The notes beneath the pieces are model-generated. The model searched no databases. It was not told where the DNA came from and saw only the letters and a list, made by a program, of their open reading frames with translations. A stretch of DNA of 12,096 bases from an uncultured Gammaproteobacteria bacterium (GTDB lineage Bacteria > Pseudomonadota > Gammaproteobacteria > Arenicellales > Poriferihabitantaceae): the NCBI GenBank assembly GCA_938021685.1, contig CALIFM010000157.1:1-12096 (forward strand), given 5' to 3'. Positions 7,036-12,096 of the stretch are shown here, piece by piece. The position numbers were made by a program, and so were the translations under genes. Each line of letters starts with the position of its first letter. The stretch's first letter is position 1.

Positions 7036-7836
7036 TTATACAGATGAATCAGACTGATTCAATTTCGCAATATGCTTACGCTCTACCAGCAGCTTTTTAG
7101 AATAACGCCCCTGCACCACATCTACCAACACTAGCACTGCGATCACAAAGTAAAATGTCGTTTTGCTCATTGGCGTAACTGGGTTACCAAAAAACTCGAG
7201 ATGCGCAATATGGCCGCCTTCTGAAAGCAGCATGATGCCAACAATAAACAAAATGAACAGGCCTAACACTTCATACATGCGGTTCTTCTGTAAGAAATCC
7301 GCCACACGGTCTGCCAACCAGACCATCAGCACACCGCCAATAATAATAGCAGTGGCCATAACGGGGAACACGTCGGTTAAGGCGATTGCACTTAAAATAG
7401 AGTCAAATGAAAACACACTGGTCATCACAGAAATGCTGATAAGGGCTTTCATGTACGATGACTTAGGTTTATCAGAATGGCCAATATCATCCACCACTAG
7501 CATATGCATGATTTCTTTCACAGCGGTATAAATAATGAATATGCCGCCAAACAGCACAATCACTGCGTGAAAATTGAAATCACCATGGATACCAAAAGCA
7601 TCAATCTTAAATAACGATTGGTCGAGCACACTGATCATTTTCATCACCGCAAACAGCAACACGATACGGAAGATAACAGCCATCGCAATGCCATTGCGGC
7701 GCAGCTTAGCCTGCTTAGCAGGGTCGACGCGCTTAGACTCTAAGGTGATGTACAACAAATTATCAAAACCCAGCACTGCCTGTAGTAAAGTCAGCATCAG
7801 AAGGGTAAAGAGATTTTCAAACGTGAATATTTCCAT
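7036..7836 (-). CDS. TerC-family integral membrane protein
   Basis: A 266-residue inner-membrane protein with about seven hydrophobic segments. The two halves carry the family's acidic membrane motifs: GFDNLLYITLESKRV (D25) and SFDSILSAIALTD (D145), which are thought to line a metal path. The middle loop (about 112-128) is charged, and the tail (about 242-266) is basic and soluble. TerC relatives are tied to tellurium resistance by name, and several act in manganese export or in loading metal onto exported proteins. I infer a metal-related role but not a specific ion. No clear Shine-Dalgarno sequence precedes the ATG. It is the first gene of the minus-strand run that continues into the AI-2E family gene and queC-queD-queE. 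Confidence 0.87.
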   Translation of the reverse strand: MEIFTFENLFTLLMLTLLQAVLGFDNLLYITLESKRVDPAKQAKLRRNGIAMAVIFRIVLLFAVMKMISVLDQSLFKIDAFGIHGDFNFHAVIVLFGGIFIIYTAVKEIMHMLVVDDIGHSDKPKSSYMKALISISVMTSVFSFDSILSAIALTDVFPVMATAIIIGGVLMVWLADRVADFLQKNRMYEVLGLFILFIVGIMLLSEGGHIAHLEFFGNPVTPMSKTTFYFVIAVLVLVDVVQGRYSKKLLVERKHIAKLNQSDSSV

Positions 7837-7977
7837 AATGTCAGTGAATCAATTTGGAGTGAAATTTTAACTAGCCCGATATTATCAAGTTATCCACCTA
7901 TTTGCGAAGCACAAAGACAATACAAAGCTAAGTATTAGCTTAGACAAAGCGATCACCAGCAGAATTGGGCAAGCAAA
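7837..7977 (-). other. Intergenic gap upstream of the terC-like gene
   Basis: 141 AT-rich bases between the TauE/SafE-type gene and the terC-like gene, both on the minus strand. I checked it for the manganese riboswitch (yybP-ykoY) often found before terC genes and saw no match to its conserved core. A small inverted repeat, CTAAG/CTTAG with a 6-base loop, lies near 7928-7943 but has no T-run. A promoter for the terC-queC-queD-queE run may be here, but none stands out. Confidence 0.3.
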
Positions 7978-8739
7978 TTATTTAATTACGCTAAACAAAC
8001 CTACAAACGACACCGCCGCCAAACCAATGCCTAAAGTACGATTGAAAGACGAGTCTTCACCTGAAATTAAATAATCATGCGCCTTCAAGCCAAACACATG
8101 GCCTACCGCTACGAATGGCCCCAGCATCAAAGCGAATTGCCAATTTAAAGGTTGATCAAAAGCTATAAACGCACTCATTTTAATCAACACTAGCACAATC
8201 CAAAGCACAAACATGGTATCACGGTATTGATGCTTGCCCACGTTCTTAGCATACACCGGTGCAATCAAGGGCGCACCCTGTAAAGCGGTGCCGCTCAGGT
8301 AGCCGCCGCCTGCTAAAAACAAACGATCTAGCCATGGCGATTGACTTTCGAGCTTTAAGTTAAAAATAAAAGTAGCAGCGATAAACAAAGTACACGTGTA
8401 TAAAAACACAACCAACACACTAGAAGGCAAAGTTAAAAGGCCTAACACGCCTGCAACTTTAGGGATAATCAAAATCCACATTGACCGGCTTAAATAATGC
8501 CAATCAATATTACTTAAGCGGTTGTATACCGTAATTGAACTGAAAAACAACAAATGGAAACCAACAATAGGTAACCAAAAAATTGGATCTCCCTTGATCA
8601 GCAACAAAAATGGCAAAGCCAAAGCAGCGCCACCAAAGCCTAAGCCTGTACGTACAAAACCCGACCAGGCAAACACCAAACAAACAAGCACAGATTGCTG
8701 TAAGCTCAAGGCTTGAAAAGTAGTTAATACATAATCCAT
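7978..8739 (-). CDS. TauE/SafE-family sulfite/anion permease
   Basis: A 253-residue inner-membrane protein with about eight hydrophobic segments. The N-terminal AWSGFVRTGLGFGGAALALPFLLL (about 24-47) and the repeat-like GGGYLSGTALQGAPLIAPVYA in the second half are the duplicated signatures of the TauE/SafE (DUF81) family. Known members export sulfite, sulfoacetate or related organosulfur anions; many are uncharacterised, and the substrate here is inferred only to be a small anion. It lies 141 bases upstream of the terC-like gene in the same direction and could be part of that run, or a separate unit. The start ATG at 8739 gives an intact first segment, with no clear Shine-Dalgarno sequence upstream. 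Confidence 0.87.
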   Translation of the reverse strand: MDYVLTTFQALSLQQSVLVCLVFAWSGFVRTGLGFGGAALALPFLLLIKGDPIFWLPIVGFHLLFFSSITVYNRLSNIDWHYLSRSMWILIIPKVAGVLGLLTLPSSVLVVFLYTCTLFIAATFIFNLKLESQSPWLDRLFLAGGGYLSGTALQGAPLIAPVYAKNVGKHQYRDTMFVLWIVLVLIKMSAFIAFDQPLNWQFALMLGPFVAVGHVFGLKAHDYLISGEDSSFNRTLGIGLAAVSFVGLFSVIK

Positions 8740-8939
8740 GGTGACTATTAACGAAGTGCATCAAAGCACGATAAAATGGTGAACATGCTACAGCACGGAT
8801 AAAAAGGTATTGATTGTTTGCCTAAGCCCTTTCTAACCTTTTAACAGCTAAGGAATATCAGCTGCCTTAAGCGACCTGTTTTGATTTGCGAATTTAGCCA
8901 GATATTAGCCTTATAAAGCTACCTTTTTGTGTTTTTTTC

Positions 8940-8948
8940 TGGTATAAA
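8940..8948 (+). promoter_or_regulatory. Candidate extended -10 promoter for rpmB-rpmG
   Basis: TGGTATAAA matches an extended -10 element (TGnTATAAT) with one mismatch. It follows a T-rich tract (about 8924-8939) and has no good -35 at the right distance, which is typical for extended -10 promoters. Transcription would start near 8955 and give a leader of about 95 bases. It is placed by eye. Confidence 0.42.
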
Positions 8949-8970
8949 CTCGCTCCTTGAAATTTATTAG

Positions 8971-8993
8971 CGGCTGCTATCATTTTAGCGCCG
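8971..8993 (+). promoter_or_regulatory. Hairpin in the rpmB leader
   Basis: The leader folds as C-GGC/GCC-G plus GCTA/TAGC, interrupted by one bulged T at 8975, with a TCATTT loop: 8 base pairs in 23 bases. There is no U-run after it, so it is not a terminator. Ribosomal-protein leaders often carry such structures for autogenous control, but I do not recognise this as a known element. The role is inferred. Confidence 0.35.
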
Positions 8994-9050
8994 GTTTATT
9001 AAGCCAACTAGGTAAGCCACTAGGCTAGACTAATTTACTAGGTTCAAATC

Positions 9051-9287
9051 ATGTCAAGAGTTTGTCAGGTCACTGGGAAAAGCACCATCTCAGGAAACAA
9101 CGTGTCTCACGCGAACAACAAAACCCGCCGTAAGTTTTTACCCAACTTGCATTACAAAAAGTTTTGGGTCGAAAGCGAAAAGCGCTGGGTTAAATTACGC
9201 GTCTCTAATGCTGGCATCCGCACCATTGATAAAAATGGCATTGAAGCGGTATTGGCCGATATGAGCCAACGCGGCATTAAAGTATAA
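9051..9287 (+). CDS. rpmB: 50S ribosomal protein L28
   Basis: Large-subunit ribosomal protein of 78 residues, the normal length. The sequence starts MSRVCQVTGKSTISGNNVSHANN and continues with KTRRKFLPNLHYKKFWVES, then ends VLADMSQRGIKV, all standard for gammaproteobacterial L28. It has the single early cysteine and no zinc CXXC pairs, so it is the zinc-free form. A weak AGG lies about 8 bases before the ATG. It is followed after 32 bases by rpmG, the usual partner, and the two share the downstream terminator. Confidence 0.98.
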   Translation: MSRVCQVTGKSTISGNNVSHANNKTRRKFLPNLHYKKFWVESEKRWVKLRVSNAGIRTIDKNGIEAVLADMSQRGIKV

Positions 9288-9319
9288 ACAGCTAAGCCAG
9301 CACAAATAGGTAAACAACA

Positions 9320-9475
9320 ATGCGTGATAAAATCAAACTAGTGTCATCTGCTAAAACAGGTCACTATTACACCACCACGAAAAACAAGCGTACTCAAACT
9401 GAAAAGATGGAGGTCAAGAAATACGACCCCAAGGCGCGTAAGCACGTGATGTACAAAGAAGCGAAGATCAAATAA
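9320..9475 (+). CDS. rpmG: 50S ribosomal protein L33
   Basis: A 51-residue ribosomal protein, translated directly from the ATG at 9320 to the TAA at 9473-9475. It begins MRDKIKLVSSAKTGHYYTTTK, followed by NKRTQTEKMEVKKYDPKARK, and ends HVMYKEAKIK, which is the standard proteobacterial L33. It has no cysteines, so it is the zinc-free type, matching the zinc-free L28 next to it. An AGG-containing stretch lies about 9 bases before the start. It is the second gene of the rpmB-rpmG unit and is followed 19 bases later by a strong terminator. Confidence 0.98.
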   Translation: MRDKIKLVSSAKTGHYYTTTKNKRTQTEKMEVKKYDPKARKHVMYKEAKIK

Positions 9476-9494
9476 ATTTGATCTTAAGATTAGC

Positions 9495-9522
9495 AAAAAG
9501 CCTCGGCATGCCGAGGCTTTTT
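9495..9522 (+). terminator. Rho-independent terminator of rpmB-rpmG
   Basis: A 28-base perfect palindrome just after rpmG: an A5 flank, the stem GCCTCGG paired with CCGAGGC around a central CATG, then a T5 run. Because it has A-tracts on one side and T-tracts on the other, it should also work on the minus strand. Confidence 0.95.
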
Positions 9523-9653
9523 GTGTCTGTTTATTTCAATTACAAATATCCATGCCTGGCTAAATACACTTACATTTTTAAAGACCAGGAAAAACTTAAC
9601 ATGGGTGTTAGTCTCCCCCTACTTTCAAAAAAGTTGTTCAGAAAGAGAATATT

Positions 9654-10286
9654 ATGACAATCGAAATATGGCTAGCTTTTGTAGCAGTCAGTGTGGTTTT
9701 TGCAATTATCCCTGGGCCCACAGTGATACTGGTGGTAAGCCAAGCCATCACGCATGGCAAAAAATCTGTCCTACCTCTAGTTCTTGGGACCTTATGCGGC
9801 GATTTCATTGCCATGTCTTTATCCTTAGTCGGTGTAGGCGCAATCTTACTGACGTCAGCAAAGTTATTTTTAACTTTGAAATGGATTGGGGTCGCCTATT
9901 TAGTTTATCTCGGAATAAAATCGTGGCGCGAAGAGCCTCCTAACATGACTTCTATGGCAGCCGACGATATAACCGTATCTAAAAGAGAAATGTTTCAATC
10001 TTCCTTTATTGTTACTGCATTAAACCCCAAAAGTATTGTCTTTTTTATGGCTTTTTTCCCGCAATTTTTAAATCCTGAAGCACAAACAGTGCCTCAATTG
10101 ATCATTCTAATGGCAACCTTTTTAGGCATCATTTCCATTACCATTACTTCTTTCGCCCTATTTGCTGGTTTAGTCAGCAATAAAATACAGAGCTACAAGG
10201 CACGTAAAATGCTAAATCGCCTTGGAGGTGTCGCGCTTATCGGAGCTGGAATATTGACGTCAATGATGCAACGTCAACAAGGCTGA
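9654..10286 (+). CDS. LysE/RhtB-family amino-acid exporter
   Basis: A 210-residue inner-membrane protein with about six hydrophobic segments. The family signatures are PGPTVILVVSQAITHGKKS (20-38) in the first segment, WIGVAYLVYLGIKSWR (77-92) in the middle, and TALNPKSIVFFMAFFPQFLNP (121-141) after a polar loop (about 93-112). Relatives export homoserine, threonine, homoserine lactones or other small amino acids; the substrate here cannot be told. AAAGAGA before the ATG is a fair ribosome binding site at about 5-7 bases. The gene lies alone between the rpmG terminator and infA, and its second half is rather AT-rich, so it may have been inserted here. It has no evident promoter beyond the AT-rich 130 bases before it. 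Confidence 0.9.
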   Translation: MTIEIWLAFVAVSVVFAIIPGPTVILVVSQAITHGKKSVLPLVLGTLCGDFIAMSLSLVGVGAILLTSAKLFLTLKWIGVAYLVYLGIKSWREEPPNMTSMAADDITVSKREMFQSSFIVTALNPKSIVFFMAFFPQFLNPEAQTVPQLIILMATFLGIISITITSFALFAGLVSNKIQSYKARKMLNRLGGVALIGAGILTSMMQRQQG

Positions 10287-10390
10287 GATTTAAAATGATC
10301 ATTAAACCTGGCACGATTAAATTTGCTTGGGGGGGTGGAAGGGAGAAAGAAAGCTATCGCACAAATATGCTCACCCTCCCTTATGCAGCA

Positions 10391-10609
10391 TTACTTCATG
10401 CGGAAAGTAATACGTCCTTTCGTTAAGTCGTAAGGGGTTAGCTGCACCGTCACCTTGTCACCGCGAAGAATGCGGATGTAGTGCTTGCGCATTTTGCCAG
10501 AGATATGTGCTATCACTTCATGACCGTTCTCCAGCTTTACTTTAAATTGGGTATTAGGCAGGTTGTCAATCACCGTGCCATCCATTTCAATATGTTCTTC
10601 TTTCGCCAC
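10391..10609 (-). CDS. infA: Translation initiation factor IF-1
   Basis: IF-1 binds the A site of the 30S subunit and acts with IF-2 and IF-3 in initiation. I start it at the GTG at 10609-10607, giving 72 residues, the exact family length: (M)AKEEHIEMDGTVIDNLPN, then FKVKLENGHEVIAHISGKMR, KHYIRILRGDKVTVQL and YDLTKGRITFRMK. An in-frame ATG 45 bases further upstream (10654) would add 15 residues not found in IF-1. A GGAG with a 10-base spacer supports the GTG. The gene lies 81 bases downstream of bpt, the usual gammaproteobacterial order, and ends near a G-rich stretch of the next intergenic region. clpA and clpS, often nearby in this group, are not seen. Confidence 0.96.
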   Translation of the reverse strand: MAKEEHIEMDGTVIDNLPNTQFKVKLENGHEVIAHISGKMRKHYIRILRGDKVTVQLTPYDLTKGRITFRMK

Positions 10610-10619
10610 GTTGGCTTTG

Positions 10620-10623
10620 CTCC
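10620..10623 (-). promoter_or_regulatory. Shine-Dalgarno that fixes the infA start
   Basis: GGAG on the minus strand, ten bases before the GTG. It supports the 72-residue IF-1 start over the longer ATG start at 10654. Confidence 0.7.
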
Positions 10624-10642
10624 ATAAGTAAATTAAGGCGCG

Positions 10643-10671
10643 AGTGTAAGGCAAGCGCCGAATTTGCGCAA
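10643..10671 (-). promoter_or_regulatory. Candidate infA promoter
   Basis: On the minus strand, TTGCGC (10671-10666) is followed after 17 bases by TACACT (10648-10643), then by a GC-rich CGCGCC in the discriminator position, as in promoters under stringent control. The -35 matches only 3 of 6 bases. A GGCGC/GCGCC inverted repeat (10637-10641 and 10655-10659) brackets the -10. Inferred by eye. Confidence 0.33.
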
Positions 10672-10690
10672 ATCTGCACGCAAACTTTGT

Positions 10691-11413
10691 TCAGTCAACA
10701 AACAGGTCAAAATCAACCCAATCGTTGTCCACATATAAATATAAGGGCTTAAAATTAGATTTGTAGTCCATTTTTTGACAATTTTTTATCCAATATCCTA
10801 AATAAACGTATTCTAAATCAAGTTCTTGCGCCTTTTCAATTAAAGTAAGTATCGCAAAGGTGCCTAGACTACGCGACTTGTAGCTAGGATCGAAAAAGGT
10901 GTACACCGCCGACAATCCCTGTTCCACCACATCTACTACGCTCACTGCCACCAAATCTTGGTCTAACCAGAATTCTGCAAAGGCTGTTCGCACCGTTGAT
11001 TTGACCATTGATTCCTCGTAACGGCTACGGTCTTTATGGTCCATTGAATCACCCGTATGCTTCCATGCTTGATAGCGGCAATACAATTGGAAATGGCGCT
11101 CGTCGTACATCGCTTCCATAAAGGTCACACTGATGTCTTGATTACGCTTGATAGTGCGCCGCTGTGACTTATTTGGTTTAAATAAGGCTGTCGGCACTTT
11201 GGCGGACAAACAAGCTTTGCAACTGGCACAATGTGGCCGGTAGACCATTTCGCCGCTACGTCGAAATCCAGCTTCAATCACATGGCTAAAAACTGGGTCA
11301 CTGATCACACTGTGCGGGTCCAACAACAAGCTAGAAGACTGCTCCCCAGGCAAATAGGGGCATTCATGCGGCGCCGACAAGTACAGCGACGGAAATTCAG
11401 GTACGCTGGTCAT
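10691..11413 (-). CDS. bpt: Aspartate/glutamate leucyltransferase Bpt
   Basis: Transfers leucine from Leu-tRNA to proteins that begin with Asp or Glu, making them substrates for ClpS/ClpAP. The protein is 240 residues. The N-terminal part has CPYLPG (18-23) and YRPHCASCKAC (58-68; cysteines 62, 65 and 68), then the basic QRRTIKRNQD; the C-terminal acetyltransferase-like half has YTFFDPSYKSRSLGTFAILTLIEKAQEL and YVYLGYWIKNCQKMDYKSNF, all as in the ATE/Bpt family. Bacterial members of this form are leucyl- rather than arginyltransferases. The start has an AGG-containing stretch about 9 bases upstream, within the end of aat. It lies 9 bases after the aat stop and before infA. Confidence 0.93.
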   Translation of the reverse strand: MTSVPEFPSLYLSAPHECPYLPGEQSSSLLLDPHSVISDPVFSHVIEAGFRRSGEMVYRPHCASCKACLSAKVPTALFKPNKSQRRTIKRNQDISVTFMEAMYDERHFQLYCRYQAWKHTGDSMDHKDRSRYEESMVKSTVRTAFAEFWLDQDLVAVSVVDVVEQGLSAVYTFFDPSYKSRSLGTFAILTLIEKAQELDLEYVYLGYWIKNCQKMDYKSNFKPLYLYVDNDWVDFDLFVD

Positions 11414-11422
11414 ATATATATT

Positions 11423-12085
11423 CTACCTACACCATTTAATTTCTGCTACCTCGCTTTGTAAAGCGATGGCTATTTGCTGCATGAATACGTCACGGCTAAT
11501 TTCTTGCGCTCCTAAAGACAACAAATGTGCTGACGACACTTGGCAGTCAATCAAGGCAAACATCTGCTTACTTAAATGCTCGCACAAATGACCTAGGGCT
11601 GCTTTTGAAGCATCGGTAACGGCACTAAACATGCTTTCGCCAAAAAACACCCTGCCCATGGCCAAGCCATAAAGCCCTCCAACCAAGTGCGTGCCTTGCC
11701 AAGCTTCTACACTGTGCGCCACACCTAATTCATGCAATTTGATATAAGCAGTGCGCATGTCACTAGTTATCCATGTACCGCTATTATCGCCGCGCGGCGC
11801 GGCGCACTGGTCAATTACTTGCTCAAACGCACGATCAAAAGTATAGCTAAACTGCGCTTTACGCAGCGAGCGACGAAGACTGCGCGAGTATTTAAAGTCT
11901 TTAGGGTACAACACACAACGCGGATCAGGTGACCACCACAAAATAGGCTGATCGTCTTCATACCACGGGAAAATGCCGCTGCGATACGCTAAACGCAGCC
12001 GCTCAGGTGATAAGTCACCCCCCATCGCCAACAAACCCTCTTCAGTGGCTTCATGCAGCGGTGGAAACGACATCAATTCCGACAT
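11423..12085 (-). CDS. aat: Leucyl/phenylalanyl-tRNA-protein transferase
   Basis: Adds leucine or phenylalanine from aminoacyl-tRNA to proteins with an N-terminal Arg or Lys, the first step of the ClpS/ClpAP N-degron route. The protein is 220 residues, complete, with a start ATG 11 bases from the right edge. Family motifs: FPPLHEATEEGLLAMGGDLS near the start, YRSGIFPWYEDDQPILWWSPDPR (34-56), GTWITSDM (103-110), VEAWQGTHLVGGLYG (126-140), the catalytic-region RVFFGESMFS (145-154) and DCQ (180-182). The stop is TAG, 9 bases before bpt. The two transferases are therefore read together, with infA after them, an arrangement seen in other gammaproteobacteria. The promoter lies outside the window. 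Confidence 0.97.
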   Translation of the reverse strand: MSELMSFPPLHEATEEGLLAMGGDLSPERLRLAYRSGIFPWYEDDQPILWWSPDPRCVLYPKDFKYSRSLRRSLRKAQFSYTFDRAFEQVIDQCAAPRGDNSGTWITSDMRTAYIKLHELGVAHSVEAWQGTHLVGGLYGLAMGRVFFGESMFSAVTDASKAALGHLCEHLSKQMFALIDCQVSSAHLLSLGAQEISRDVFMQQIAIALQSEVAEIKWCR

Positions 12086-12096
12086 AAAAACACAGC

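Larger units (their letters stand above)
8740..9050. other. Divergent intergenic region upstream of rpmB
   Basis: 311 bases without a gene, between the minus-strand TauE/SafE-type gene and plus-strand rpmB. The left two thirds (8740-8930) are AT-rich with no coding signal I trust and no clear promoter for the TauE/SafE gene. From about 8925 there is a T-rich tract, then an extended -10 element and a roughly 95-base leader with a hairpin and three copies of ACTAGG before the rpmB start. No tRNA, small ORF or mobile element was seen. Confidence 0.6.

Noticed and set aside
7837..7977. yybP-ykoY manganese riboswitch before the TerC-family gene
   Set aside because: The minus-strand sequence lacks the conserved core motifs, and the only inverted repeat seen is five pairs long.
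8510..8764. 84-codon minus-strand ORF at the start of the TauE/SafE gene
   Set aside because: It overlaps the permease N-terminus in another frame; the permease frame has the conserved family motifs.
9540..9653. CCTGG/CCAGG inverted repeat before the LysE-type gene as an operator
   Set aside because: Only five pairs with a loop of about 25 bases, which is expected by chance.
9521..9943. 140-codon plus-strand ORF overlapping the LysE-type gene
   Set aside because: It runs in another frame through the well-supported exporter, and its sequence has no recognisable family features.
10610..10654. Longer infA start at the ATG at 10654
   Set aside because: The extra 15 residues match no IF-1, and the GTG with its GGAG gives the exact 72-residue family length.

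Overview
The window looks like ordinary chromosome from a gammaproteobacterium of moderate GC content (roughly mid-40s percent by eye). Support for this includes a TruD of the proteobacterial type, a gammaproteobacterial L28 (starting MSRVCQVTGK), a cysteine-free L33 downstream of it, and the gene order aat-bpt-infA. I cannot name a genus. Nearly all genes are on the minus strand; the exceptions are a rhodanese, rpmB-rpmG and a LysE-type exporter.

Layout, left to right. pyrF (cut by the left edge) is translationally overlapped by the upstream truD (ATGA, minus strand). A two-domain rhodanese (RhdA type) is transcribed away from truD and ends 3 bases from the end of a convergent MarC-family membrane protein. 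Next comes a minus-strand run, read from right to left: a TerC-family protein, an AI-2E (PerM-type) family protein, queC, queD and queE, with small gaps throughout; the marC-like gene follows after 63 bases. A TauE/SafE-family permease lies upstream of the terC-like gene. A 311-base divergent intergenic region holds a likely promoter and a structured leader for rpmB-rpmG, which ends in a perfect-palindrome terminator. A LysE/RhtB-type exporter follows. On the minus strand at the right end are aat, bpt and infA.

Three of the neighbouring genes form the core of queuosine precursor synthesis. QueD makes 6-carboxy-tetrahydropterin, QueE (radical SAM) makes 7-carboxy-7-deazaguanine, and QueC makes preQ0. 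FolE and the later steps (QueF, Tgt, QueA, QueG/QueH) are not in the window. truD adds a second tRNA modification enzyme. aat and bpt use aminoacyl-tRNA to tag proteins for the ClpS/ClpAP N-degron pathway.

The most striking object is QueD. Normal bacterial QueD is about 120 residues, but this one is 363 residues and is built of three consecutive QueD-like domains. The catalytic residues are divided among them. Only the middle domain keeps the three zinc histidines, the catalytic cysteine and the substrate-anchoring glutamate, but it has lost the Asp-His pair. The first and third domains keep Asp-His but have lost other essential residues. This looks like a covalent pseudo-trimer with a composite active site, since the family is built from trimers and its active sites lie between subunits. 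I see no mobile elements, CRISPR arrays, tRNAs or rRNAs.
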